DNA of 64,000 bases from Roridomyces roridus (lineage: Eukaryota; Basidiomycota; Agaricomycetes; Agaricales; Mycenaceae), in contig JARKIF010000020.1 in NCBI GenBank assembly GCA_029378245.1, positions 992,001 to 1,056,000 of the forward strand, read 5' to 3'. The notes under the pieces were generated by a model. It did no database searches. It saw only the letters and a program-made list of their open reading frames with translations, and was not told the origin of the DNA. Below, one piece after another: positions 1 through 11,108 of the stretch. Made by a program: the position numbers and the translations under genes. The stretch's first letter is position 1. Each line of letters begins with the position of its first letter.

Positions 1-72
1 GCCCAGAACGGGAACTCCAGTTTACCCCCGGACCCGTGTCCCTTGCGTTTATATAACCCGCTATACTTCACG

Positions 73-1256
73 TTACAGCTCTTTGCGGAACATAAGGCGC
101 GGCTCGATTTTTGTCAAAATTGTTGAGATTTTGATCACTTTCACTAATTACGCTGTCGTGAGCTCAATTCTTGTCCGATTGTCTTCGGACATGGACCATT
201 CGATTCCCACGGCTGTTTTACAGTGCTTAGGCTACTCAAATGAATTGTTCTGTGTGCGTCGTGAGCCAAGAAAGACCCAGATATGATTTTCAACTATCCA
301 CGTCCCAACTGACCATCAGGGGATTATGGGATTCCAATACCTCGTAAGGGTATTCTGTATGGTATTTTACAGTGCACTGGGTGCTTAATTTGGTTCTGTA
401 TCAATCCTGATACACAGGGTATGCCAAGAAATATAGCCAGCATCACTCAGATGCATTTTACCTCACAGACAGTACCACTTACTACTATCCCGGGCCATCC
501 GAGGGTCTGATTTCCTCCGGATACTGTCCAGAGTGCAGCACATTGACAAAAACATTGTTGGATGTGATTCAGTACAAGGGAAAATAAAATAGATGATCTT
601 CATAGTGCTATGCACTGTAAATCAGCCGTGGGGATCGATCGGTTCATGTCCGAAGACAATCGGATAAGAACTGAGTTCAGAACAGTATAATCAGTCCAAA
701 AGATCCAACTTTGACAGTGATGTTACGTCAACTACAAGTAACGGCGTCGGGCAACATTCTGCTCGCTGCCCAAGGCGTATATGCCCTTCGGATGGGGCGG
801 AATGGTAGGTTGAGGTGTTCATTCATTGCACTGCATGCACTATTTGAGAAAAATTGCCCACCATGAGCTGAGATCCAGTTGAGCAGTGATGGCTGGAGAC
901 CTCAATACACCGGTGTCCCCCTGATGTATCTCACAGCAAATTAGTACCCTGGCGCACTGTAAGAACCCTATCAGACTACCCCAGTGAAATACCGGGACCC
1001 CAGCAAGCTTTATTCCACTGCTACTGTGTAGATAGTCAAAATTGATTGTTTGCTTCTTTGTGATTGAAATGTAGATAAGAACAATTCATCTTAGTAGCCT
1101 AAGAACTGTAAGACAACCGTGGGAATCGAATGGTTCATGTCCGAAGACAATCGGACAAGAACTGAGCTCACGACAGCGTAATTAGTGAAAGTGATCAAAA
1201 TCTCAACATTTTTGACAAAAATCGGGCCGCGCCTTATGTTCCGCAAAGAGCTGTAA
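73..1256. mobile_element. Non-autonomous TIR element (1,184 bp)
   Basis: The two ends are 178-bp inverted repeats (73-250 and 1079-1256) that differ by scattered substitutions and single-base indels. Both outer ends read TTACAGCTCTTTGCGG inward. The trinucleotide ACG flanks the element on both sides (70-72 and 1257-1259), consistent with a 3-bp target-site duplication. The interior has no convincing open reading frame, so the element is probably non-autonomous. The superfamily is not clear; a 3-bp duplication fits CACTA or PIF/Harbinger types, but the terminal bases match neither well. Confidence 0.85.
606..715. repeat. Internal third copy of the terminal repeat
   Basis: A degenerate copy of the outer part of the 178-bp terminal repeat lies inside the element, in the same orientation as the right end. 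It includes the conserved stretch GTTCATGTCCGAAGACAATC. This suggests a nested or rearranged ancestor. Confidence 0.7.
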
Positions 1257-2029
1257 ACGACAAGAAGCCCTCGAAAATCGCGGCACCATCTTCCCCCGTC
1301 CACGCGAGCTTCATACGAAACACGCCGGACGCGGAGGACACACCGCAGTGGTCTTCCGTGAGGGCAGTACGACCTGACACACCCGCCCCAGTTGTGGGTG
1401 CGGTGATAAAGTCCTTGCGCTGGGCAGCGGTGAACACGAGCTTGTCCACGAGCTCGATGTCCTCGATGGCAATGTCCCACGGCATCTCCTCCATCGGGTC
1501 GCGGAGAGGAGTGCGCAGGCGTCCGGGTTTAGCGCCAGTCTCGGGGAGGAGACAGCTTCCGGTGGAGTCGGGCTTGGCTTGTAATTTGAGGATCGTCTTG
1601 TATAGAGCCTCGAATTGAGGGTTGGATTCGCCGGAGGGGAGGTAGACAGATTTGAGGAATGAGAGTTCCATGGCGTAGATGTCGAACTTTCCCGTGAGAG
1701 GCTGGCGAGTGGCATTGGGAGTCAATACAAAAGAGCAATGCAAATTCGTACCTTGTCCTCCGGCGTCGATTCCTTCGCAGGCTGGACAAGTAGCGTAAGA
1801 GAGAGCTAGTGAGCAGTTCAAGTCCACGCACCTCCTTCTCGGCTTCAGTCTCCGTCTTTTTGACCCGTTTTTTCGCGCCTCCAGCGTCCGCGTCTGTCTT
1901 CGTGTCTGGCGAGCGGGCGCGTTTGGCAGTACTCTTCTTCGCTTTCTGTGGTACTGGGTCAGAGAGTCCATGGGTGGAGGGACAGGATTGCGTACGGGGG
2001 GCATCGGTGGTTAGTATGGTGAGTGGCAA
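1234..2029 (-). CDS. Small lysine-rich protein, C-terminus altered by element insertion
   Basis: Function not recognised. Three exons on the minus strand: 2029-1832, 1781-1752 and 1701-1234, giving about 231 aa. Donors are GTGCGT and GTACGA and acceptors CAG; phase is 0 at both junctions. Residues about 28-66 form a Lys/Ala/Glu-rich basic segment with AKKRVKK-like clusters that could act as nuclear localisation signals. The C-terminal ~155 residues are mixed alpha/beta-like, with no motif I know. The last eight residues (FTALCGT plus its stop) come from the inverted repeat of the element at 73-1256. Without the element the frame would read a TGA directly after GFLS, so the insertion landed in the stop codon. 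The start at 2029 is the first ATG in the frame that joins the basic exon. A start at 2004 lies in another frame. Confidence 0.6.
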
Positions 2030-3162
2030 GAGGCAAGCGTGATCTCTTGAGTTGTAGCGATTCCGCAGTTGATATCACAGAATCCTATCAAATCTGATGG
2101 CGGCGGTGCACGGCAACCTTTGATCGCAACAACAAGTGCCGAAATCTGCCGCTCAGCGAAAACATTTCAAGTCAAAGGAGCTGCGTTCCAGACAAATACC
2201 ATTGGGCGAGTATTCCATTACATTCTCTACGCTACAAAATCCGGTTGGCAGGTACATACAAGCAGAGAGGCAGATGAAATGGTAGGGACGGATGTGCTTC
2301 GGGACTCTAGGCCGGACGGCGGACGGCGAGGAGCAGCCTCGACGCACCCAGACCACTACATAGCCAACAACGCCCCGCTGCAGCCGTATCCGTGCGCCTC
2401 ACTTCATGAGGGCCCGAGGCTCATGTGGCGAGGAAGACACGGACACTAAGACGTGTTCGCCTCGACGATGGGCGATGGCGTGTGCAGCGGGGAAGTGGTA
2501 GCCGAAGGGGAGACAAATGGGGTGTCTCAGAGCCAGCGACCAGCGCCGCCTGAGAAAGAAGAGGCGAAGGGAGCACTCACCGTCACACCTCTACCCAGCG
2601 GTCCCAGCCCCAGCTCATTTGCCCTTCCAACGCGTAAGAGTGGCATTGTTCGCATGGAGGCATTATTACGGGCAGGTGATTAATGGGCGAGCATCGAGAA
2701 GGGCATGAATGCCGCACCTAGCGTCATCAATTGCACACATTGCGAGGTCGAGGGCCGAGGGTCCATGCGAAGCTCATGGCGGGCGAGTACCGACGCTTTT
2801 GAGACCGGTGACACTGAGAAGGCAGAAAGACGGCTGACGTCGATGATAGACGGCGGGGTGTAGCGAGCGTGGTGTCGGGGTGTGCTGAGGGGAGGAAAGG
2901 AATGACGTTGTTGTCTCATGTTTCGCTTGACGGCTCTTGTCGGCACCCCTGACTGAGATCAAGAGCTGCCGCGTGCGCCGGGATCAATTTCTCCAGATCA
3001 CATTTGATATCAACTGCGGAAATGCAAAAGTGGATCTCTTGTTGTCATGTTTGTCTCTTGTTGGTCTTCGGCCAGTGATCCGAGTGATGATGGCTATCAC
3101 CTCTTCGCACCGACCTTCATCACGCTTTGACCATGCCGCGGACCTGGGACCAGGGACATCTC

Positions 3163-3780
3163 TGTGGACTCCTCTCGGAACAATTCTTGGCCCCTTGTCC
3201 CTCACTCTTCCTTGGCTCTACCCGCTCTCCAGAATCCCATACTTAATGCGCGCTGCTTCTGGGCGGAAAAATCCAGCTCTTGCCAAGCTCTTGCGTCTTG
3301 GGTCATCGATCGGTCATCCCTCGCCCTGCGCTGCCCTTTGCTCTCTCAAACCGGCTGGACAGCCCTTGACGATTGCCTGCGTTCTTTCAGAAGCCTCAGT
3401 GGGCCGCTCCTTGCTTACTCATCCGAAGGTCCCTTCGAATTCGCGGTTCTTCCGTTTACGGTTTACCTGTCGCTCGATGTCCTCCTCGTCCTTCAAGAAT
3501 TTGTGCGAGTAGCATGACCTGTGGCACGTCGTCTCTCTTGACGCGAGATACAGTACAGCGCGACGAGCCCGCTGGCTGCGCTGGTGCATCACCTTTGGTC
3601 CACGTCCAATCCGTGGTGAGGCCCTAATGTGGACGTGTTCCCTTCATATTTTGGGGGCTTTTGGAATCTGTGGACTCCTTTCTCCACAATTTTTGTCTCT
3701 GACTCTTCCTTCACTCTTCCCGGTCTCCAGATTCCGTTAATAGTGCCGCGCTCCGGCTAACTCTCTACTCTCAAAATCAG
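3163..3780. repeat. Degenerate direct repeat (two units)
   Basis: The segment beginning CTGTGGACTCCT at 3163 recurs at about 3672. The similarity runs through pyrimidine-rich sequence ending in CTCCAGA..CC. The copies are diverged. No protein similarity is apparent. Confidence 0.5.
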
Positions 3781-3945
3781 ACTCGTCTTTCAAGAGTCTC
3801 TCTGATGATTGAATTTTATCCCGCCATTGCTGTCCCTGTATACGCCTGGCTGCGTCCAGCTTGATCGAACGTATCAAACCTGACTCGTGATCCCTCGTTC
3901 GATCCGATGATCAATCGATCCTCTTCCGCTGCCTCTCCAAGCATG

Positions 3946-3965
3946 TTTTTTTTTTTTTTTTTTTT
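3946..3965. repeat. Poly-T tract (20 nt)
   Basis: Uninterrupted run of 20 T. It could be a simple repeat or, read on the minus strand, the poly-A tail of an old retroposed sequence; no flanking duplication was seen. Confidence 0.8.
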
Positions 3966-4612
3966 AAATCACTGTTTGTTCTGGCGCCACTGCGCCAGAA
4001 ATCCCCACTGCGGAATCATCATTCGGCTACCCATGGACTTGGCCAGACAGGAACATTGGATACCCTCCTCGCCGCTCGGACTTTTGGGTGTCGGATGTAT
4101 AAGCAAATTCCATTGTCGCAATTTGTTAAACCTGATCTACCTATAGAGTCTGGTACGAGGGTCCTTTCGCTTCGAGATCATGTGTTGTCTCCGTGCTTTT
4201 GCGGAATCTTTTTTTTTTGTAGTTTATCAAGCAGCGAGTCTTGACCAATTATGAAAATTTCACATGCGAGGAGGATGCACCAAGACTCGGAGAGAAAAAA
4301 GACATCTGCTTCCGTATTACGAACGCAAGCCGAAAGTTGCCGCGCAGAAGTTCCAAATTAGGCATGCGGCACAGGCCCGCATTAGTTCCGCTAGCTCTTT
4401 GCTCCCGACCACCATCGTCGTCATTCTTTCTGAGTCCTCCGCACCGACTATCGACCTAACCCAACGTCGGGAGGCAACGCTCAACTGAGAACAAGAGGCA
4501 CACACTCGTCTTCCCGTCCACTCCTCACTCTCCGCCATGCACCAACGCGCGCGCTATGCTACCTTGTCCTGCATAATACTCGTGCGTCCCTGCCCGCTCG
4601 ACACCGGCCAGA

Positions 4613-6240
4613 ATGCAGCTCATCATGCACCCCGGCAAGATGTCTTTCGTCGCGCTATACCGCAAGTACTCGTCCATCCTGACCGTCGATGACGCACAAG
4701 GTCTAGAGTTCCCCGGTCTCGAAGGAGAATACACGATAATGCATCCGACGTTAATACCCGACCCGCCACCCCGCCCTCTACCGCCAGTTCCCTTGGAGCG
4801 GGGATCCGACGGACCTCGCGCCAACGCCACCTTCATCATCCTCGCCCGCAACTCTGATTTGCAGGGCGCCCTCCTGAGTGTGCGCCAGCTCGAGGATCGC
4901 TTTAATAGGCGGTACCATTATCCGTATGTGTTTTTGAATGAGGAGGAGTTTACGGAGGATTTCAAGCGGTGCGTCCCGTCGTTCGAGCTCGCTTTACGGC
5001 TTCTGACGTGGCAATTCCAAGACGCATCCGCAACCTGACGCCGTCCAAGGTCGAGTTTGGGCTTATACCAAAAGAGGCCTGGTTCCAACCAGAGTGGATA
5101 GATGCAGAGAAGGCGCAGGCGGCGATGGTGAGGATGGAGCGCGCGAATGTTAAATATGGAGGTGCGGCCGTGATTTTCATTCACTTTCGTCTGGGGACTC
5201 ACACTGGGCAGGCAACTTGGCGTATGTCCTGTCTTTTCTTTTGCTCTCGCCGACGCTGATTCGATGAGGGCAGATATCATAACATGTGTCGCTTCAATTC
5301 GGGTTTCTTCTTCAAGCACCCCTTGGTACTCCAGTACGAGTGGTATTGGCGCGTCGAGTACGTCAGTACACATCGGTCTCCAGAGTCTCGGGCTAAATAC
5401 CTGTCAGACCTAACATCAAATTCCACTGCGACATTATCGACGACCCTTTCATGTACATGGTGCAGAATAACAAGACGTACGGTGCGTGTTCGGCTCGCTC
5501 TTTCTCAATGATGCTGATATGCAACAGGCTTCACGTTGTCGGTGTATGAAATCCCCGCGACGATAAAAAACCTGTGGCTTACAGTCAAAGGCGGGTCTCA
5601 ATCTCCCATCCCTTACCCTAGAACCTTCACTGAGATGACGATTGCAGACTTCATGACCGAATACCCAGAGTACATCCTCCCCTCCTCCGTCAACGCACTC
5701 GACTTTATCTCGAACGATGGCGGGCGGTCGTATAATCGGTGTCACTGTGCGTCTCTTCCTTGAATACTCTCCTTCCTGTTTGATGGACAGGAGTATCTAG
5801 TTTGGAGCAACTTTGAGATCGCGTCGCTCGGATTCTGGAGGAGCGAAGCGTACACTGCGTTCTTCGAGTTTCTGGATAAAACCGGTGGGTTTTATTATGA
5901 GGTGCGTGTCTTCCCTATCCTCCTCCCTCTCGGTCTTCTCAATTACCTCTCAGCGCTGGGGCGACGCCCCCGTACACTCGATCGCAGCTGCCCTCATGCT
6001 CCCGCGGTCTTCGATCCATCTGTTCGAAGAGATTGGGTACCAGCACGATGATTGGAGCCATTGTCCGCGCTCGCAGGAGCTTTGGGAGAGAGGGAGGTGT
6101 TTGTGTACCGAGAAGGATTCGTTTGGTGAGTTGATTCGACCTTTTTCCTCTTAGTTGGGATGCTGAGGATGTGCGGGTATGCAGATTATTCGTGGGATTC
6201 GTGTCGTCCAAAGTGGGATTCTCTGGTGGCGACAGGCTAG
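4613..6240 (+). CDS. GT15 alpha-1,2-mannosyltransferase (Kre2/Mnt1 family)
   Basis: Golgi mannosyltransferase of glycosyltransferase family 15, which adds alpha-1,2-mannose to O- and N-glycans from GDP-mannose. Exons: 4613-4968, 5022-5161, 5212-5221, 5274-5357, 5408-5481, 5528-5590, 5648-5746, 5801-5901, 5954-6125 and 6185-6240. Family blocks appear in order: [64 protein letters not shown] (the conserved catalytic-region Glu), [18 protein letters not shown] (the conserved metal-region His), [15 protein letters not shown] and a closing CLC..SFDYSWDSC. The third exon is only 10 nt. The sixth intron (5591-5647) has a GC donor; retaining it would add 19 in-frame residues in a place the family has none. 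The N-terminus is uncertain: type II members need a membrane anchor, and an alternative ATG at 4537 in another frame encodes a short hydrophobic stretch, but I found no clean splice joining it. Confidence 0.9.
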
Positions 6241-6832
6241 TGAAGATAGGCTTTATGGTATTTTGTATATGGTATTTCTTTTGCGCCTCAAAACTGATAG
6301 ACTTTCGCGTACTCGATACTGAGCTCCGAAACTCGAGCCGGCAGTGACACCCGGTTGCCGCGACAAGTCATCCATTGACTCCGGTGTCCTTTCGATTGCA
6401 CTGAGATGACAACGAAGAATCGGCGTCTCAAGCCCCACTTCCTCGCGAGTTCTGACGAATTCGGAGTTCAGCGCTCAGCTACGTTGATGGCATTTTTTGT
6501 CTGAAGATCCGACGGATAACCTGGTTACCTGAGACTCGATATGCAATTGGTATCAGCCCCAATTCACAGACTAACCCCAGTAACTGTAAGAGCGCGAGTG
6601 AGTCTGCATGTCAACACAAGCTCCCAAATTCCGGTGTCTCCCAATCCCAAAATGATTGAACCCAACTAGAGATCTTCCTATTCGGCACCAATGCGTCGGG
6701 CGCAACGACTGAACAGGGGATTGAGTATTTATTACTCGATATACGGGTAAAGTTGGACATACCACTCTCCTGCGCAACAGAGGTCTCACGAGATCCTTCG
6801 GGGTTGGCCCATTCATCGAGCGCTTCAGGCAG
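6241..6832. other. Intergenic (convergent 3' ends)
   Basis: Lies between the 3' ends of the GT15 gene (+) and the kinase-like gene (-). I see no gene, RNA or repeat. Confidence 0.5.
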
Positions 6833-8790
6833 TTAGACCGTATGAAACAAGCAGCTGTGAATCTCACTGATTCCCTGAGGTGGTTTCTCGGCGATTCCAG
6901 CTTGAACTTCAGGTTGAACTTGCAACTCGCAAACTAAGGTTTCCGCCGGTGAATCAGAACGGGAAATCCATGTGTGCGATTCACCGTGCGCAAATAACTC
7001 CTCCTTCTCACTGGATACTTGAAATGAAGGTTGTCCCAGGTGAACCGCGAGTTCCGGACTCTCGGGATCAAATCCCGCGAATGCGTGTAACGTTCGCAGT
7101 TCCTTGTAGAAGTTGGCATCCCAGGACTCTCCCCAGATGGTCATCTGCATTTGTACTTCAGGGAATCCGTGGCTTCGAGCCTCCTCCGTATTCAACGGAA
7201 CTCGCCCGCATGAATCGAAGGACCAAAACCAAGGACATTGGGGCCATCGAAAGGAGTTTGAACTTGTTAGAAAGTCTTTGGGTGGACGCAAAAACAGATA
7301 ACCCAGGGACGGTGTGCTTCGTGGAGCCGGTTCTCCTATGTTTGCTAGAAGGTGAAGCCCACAGATGAGTACTGTAGGTTGCGGTCAATGCAGAGAAGCG
7401 GGAGACAAGATATTTCACCATATGAGTCGTATCCGGAAATTATGTCGAGTCGCTTGAATATATGGTTAGCTTGAGCCATCCACATGTCGACGGTGGGCAT
7501 ATCTGCCCGCCAGCAGAGAGAAGCAGAGTTCCCGTAGATTTCCTCCGAGTTGAAACTTGATTTGCTCTGGTCAAGCCTCTTGTGCGACTATGATAATATT
7601 GTGACTCACCATGTCCAGCCCTCGTCCGTTACTGTCGCACACACGCGATACGCTCCCCAAGGTCGACACTCCAGGTGGACGTCGGGCAAAAATGCAATTT
7701 CGACGTACTCAAGCCGAGAACTGGGGGGCTTCGGGATGAATGAGACCGCCCCAGCCCGCACATCTACCTCTTGGCCTGGCTCGATGTGAATATAGTGGGT
7801 TTTGCCACAATTGACGGAGCCGATGTAATGGAAGTCGGATATCGACAAGGCCTCCAAGGCTTTGGTCTCCCAGGTGGAGTCATTCCAATCAACCTGTTTG
7901 CTGGGAGGGCGCTCCAGGGCACGATAATACGAGTATGCCAGAGGCATGCCATGCCAGTGGCTCAGTTCGAGATCTATGCAAAGTCGACCGGTTGAGCGAC
8001 GTATCCACCGGGTCTCATGCTGACTGACGTGAACACATTTCTATCAGCCATGATCAGTAAACTCACAGCATCTAGTCCGCTCCCGAACTGTTCCTCGACG
8101 TTCTACTTGCGTACCATGAACTCAGCAAGGCTCTGATTCAACTGGCTGGGGATATCTCACTCACCTGGAATTCTGACCCCTTTTACGCAATGTATCGAAC
8201 ACGCAAGCCGGAAGTATAGTGGGCACATACCCAAAGCGCAAGCAGATAGATCAGCAGAGTAGTCGATGGCTGATGAAGGTCCAAGTAATCCCTGTAGGGA
8301 ATTAGGTCTGCCGGAATGAACGACGTCAGTTTCCGCAGTGTGAACAGGCAAGGGAAAGTATACCATCGTGCGCAATGACCGCGTATTTTCCAAGAATATC
8401 GGACAGACCAAAGATCTGTAGGATGTTTGGATGCCTGAAAGGAAAAGTCAAGATTCTGTGGGCAGAACTTTGCAGCAATGTTGACCAGAGATTGGTGTGT
8501 CGCGAGATGTATTGACGACGGTCCTATAGCAGAGAATGCAGGAAGCAGTGTGTTCAATATTGCCGGGGCAACGGAGAGTCACACACCTCTTCGGCATTTT
8601 CCCCCTCAAACAAGATGACGGACCTTTCTGTGCCCTCGCGAATTTTGGCCGAGAACATGCGGCGCACAACGGTAGCGCCTGCCTTCCCCGAGGTCATCGC
8701 CAGGTGGTTGTTCAGGCGAATCTCCCGCTGCAGATCAATCTCTCCCCGGCCAATCCACTTGAAATCTAGACGGCCAATTTTTGTATGCAT
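6833..8790 (-). CDS. Kinase-like protein of an expanded Agaricomycete family
   Basis: Divergent protein-kinase-like family that I recognise from mushroom genomes; biochemical function unknown. Exons read on the minus strand join IGRGEIDLQREIRL, VVRRMFSAKIREG, SVILFEGENAEE, then RHTNLWHPNILQIFGLSDI, YAVIAHDDLIPYRDYLDLHQ, later LEALSISDFHYIGSV, EYVEIAFLPDVHLECRPWG, MAQANHIFKRLDIISGYDSY, LGYLFLRPPKDFL and a C-terminal block with TEEARSHGFPEVQ and FAGFDPESPELAVHLGQP. The first part resembles a kinase N-lobe (beta1-beta5), but the VAIK-type lysine is replaced (SVILFEG) and I see no HRD or DFG motif, so it is probably not a conventional kinase. The first four junctions are clear (GAG/GTGTGT at about 8592; a TG/GTC and G/GTATAC pair downstream). 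Exons between about 8150 and 7950 are uncertain. An exon upstream of 8790 is possible. Confidence 0.65.
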
Positions 8791-9553
8791 GATGACTGGG
8801 GACCAACCTACTTACTCTCGTGAGGGGTGTTCTGTACGCAGACCTGGCTTGTAAATGTTCCACCGATAATGCGTAGGTGTCGGGACTGTGGGAAGAAGGC
8901 GCCCGCGAATCTGCATCGAGCATGTCGAGATTGGCTCGCATGAGGTGCGAAGGACCCACCCCGCGGGTTCGCAAGTGTTCAGGATGCAACCGGCATTGGA
9001 TGGGGAACTTGAGGGAGTATTGGCGTCCATTATTACAGGGGGTGGTGAGAGCAGGAAGGTAAGCCGCACCAAGCCCGCACCGCATGCGTGCACAGCCCGA
9101 GGCTGTTCTTGTCACTCGCTTTCCCACTGTTTACTGTTTTCCAGCTTGAGGCTTGTGTCGACCCAGTCCCAGATGGCCTCTTGGTGAGCCGGAACGACTC
9201 CGATACGGCCATTGCCTGTGGTGGTCGGAGCCAAGAAGGATTTTGATTGATGGGCTGATTGCCTCACGACCTTCCCCCGAAAACTACATATTCACTCACG
9301 CGAAACATTCTGCACTTGTCTTTTCGCACGCTTTACAGGAGCATCAACGACTCGTCGTTCTGGCTCAAAGTCGGCCTCAATTAAAATGCACTCTGGTCTG
9401 TCTCGATGAATTATAATAATGATAGTATGCATATGCGGTAATAAGTTTAACGAACGAGCAAGACTTTCTCCGTACAACCAAAAAAACCAATGATAAAGCG
9501 ACAGCCACGGAGAGTGAGATGAATGAATGTGAGTGAGGGCCAAAGTCGGACGG
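8791..9553. other. Intergenic / possible 5' exon region
   Basis: Region between the 5' end of the kinase-like gene and the 3' end of the Galpha gene, both on the minus strand. Short minus-strand frames at 8812-9127 could contain an upstream exon of the kinase-like gene, but nothing matches the family. Confidence 0.4.
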
Positions 9554-11108
9554 TTATATTAACCCCGTTTCTTTGAGATGGAGCTGCAGGAGGATATTCT
9601 GCACCGCGCTCAGCACGACTAATCCCAGTCAGTCAGTTGGCATATCAGAGAAGAGATGAGGCACGCAAAACACGCACATTTAATCTGCTGCGTATCCGTC
9701 GCACATGTATAATGCGCAAACACCGTCTTGCTCGCCTGACTTTGATTCTGCGCGAGGAAGAGTTTCAAGAAAAAGTCGCACGCGGCGTCGTAGTCGTCTC
9801 CCCCCGTGTAGCTCGGGAAGTAGTTTTCCTGTTAGTCATCAATCAGTTGATTTGTGGAGAAGAATTGATGCAAGGACGACGCACCAAGGGATTTATCGCC
9901 AACTTCTCCCGGAACAAGTCAATCTTGTTCAAAAACAAGATGATACTCGTCCTGTGAAACCACTTTGAATTGACGATTGACTCGAATAGGACTAGCGCCT
10001 CTTTCATACGATTCTGGTTTAAATTGGGCGGGTGTGAGATCAAAGATGCCGGCGGCTGGATCAGAATGCGGGAGCACTCACCACTGAATTGTCCTCGTAG
10101 AGAACCTGCGCATACTCGGAAAGGCCAACTAGGAACACGAGCGCGGTAACGTTCTCAAAGCAGTGAATCCACTTCTTGCGCTCGGAGCGCTGGCCGCCCA
10201 CGTCGAACAGTTTGTACGTCAACGCGCCGACCTGTGATTCAGTTTAACCATATCCGAATTCTGAAACAGAACCCAAACGCACCTTGAACACCGTCTCCGT
10301 GATGCCAGTCGTACTGACACGCGACCGGAGGATGTCCTGGTCTGTTGGGACGTATCCGGGGGCTGCCATGCGGTCGAGGGATTGCAAGTAGTACACCGTC
10401 GAGTCGTTCAATTGGAATTCGTTGGAGCGGCGGATAGCCATCTTCACACCCGGGTCTTGGTATGAATCAGCGTTCATGTATGTATGGAGGACGAAACAGG
10501 GATAGGGCGTACCGTTACACAGCTCTTTGAGCGCCGAGTAGCATTCCGGGGACATCGAGTCCACGGCACGGAGCTCTGGATCCAGAACCGTCGTGGTATG
10601 GACTTCGTTTTGAGGCTCGACGCCGAGACCGAGCGTGGGCATAGCTTCGAGGATCGCACTATACCATAAGATCAATGGTTTAATTAGCAATTTAGCAATT
10701 AGCGGCTAGTGCGGTGATACCGCGGAATAACGCACCGCATACTGAGGATCGTATTGGCAAAGATGATCTCGCGGAACGTCTCGCGCTCGGGCACAGAGTA
10801 GCCATTGAGGTGGATAAGCTTGAACTGCTTGAGCACCGTGGACTTGCCCGACTCTCCCGCCCCGAGGAGGAGCATCTGGGCAGGGGAAACCGTGGGCTGA
10901 AGAGGACTGCCGTTGTGAAAGGGTGGGCAGACGGACCTTGACCTCGGACTTGAGGGACGCCTTCTCTCGCCGGATGTCAGCCTCAATGGAAGCGTTGCCT
11001 GTCGCAGCCGCGTCAGAACGGTCGGGTAATGAGGAGAGGACGTAAGGAGGGAGACTCACGGGCCTTGGCCTCGACGTCTTCGGCAGATTTGCTCTCGACG
11101 CAGCCCAT
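9554..11108 (-). CDS. Heterotrimeric G protein alpha subunit
   Basis: Membrane-attached GTPase that relays signals from 7TM receptors. Nine exons: 11108-11060, 10998-10937, 10875-10736, 10658-10513, 10455-10283, 10231-10082, 10013-9885, 9828-9678 and 9618-9554. They give 354 aa, the normal Galpha length. All nucleotide-binding motifs are present in order: GAGESGKST (P-loop), RSRVSTTGI (switch I with the catalytic Arg), [19 protein letters not shown] (switch II with the catalytic Gln), FLNKIDLF and TCATDT. The N-terminus MGCVESKS carries a Gly2 myristoylation signal and Cys3 for palmitoylation. Two details are unusual: Ser replaces the Lys common in switch I of Gi-like proteins (RVKTTGI), and the C-terminus ends KETGLI, without the Cys at -4 found in pertussis-toxin-sensitive subunits. 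It is therefore likely one of the extra, divergent mushroom Galpha paralogues rather than the canonical Gpa1-type; this subgrouping is inference. Confidence 0.96.

Larger units (their letters stand above)
2030..4612. other. Intergenic, no supported gene
   Basis: Many short overlapping frames on both strands, none with splice-consistent or family-like protein sequence. Contains a degenerate direct repeat and a poly-T run, listed separately. Confidence 0.5.
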
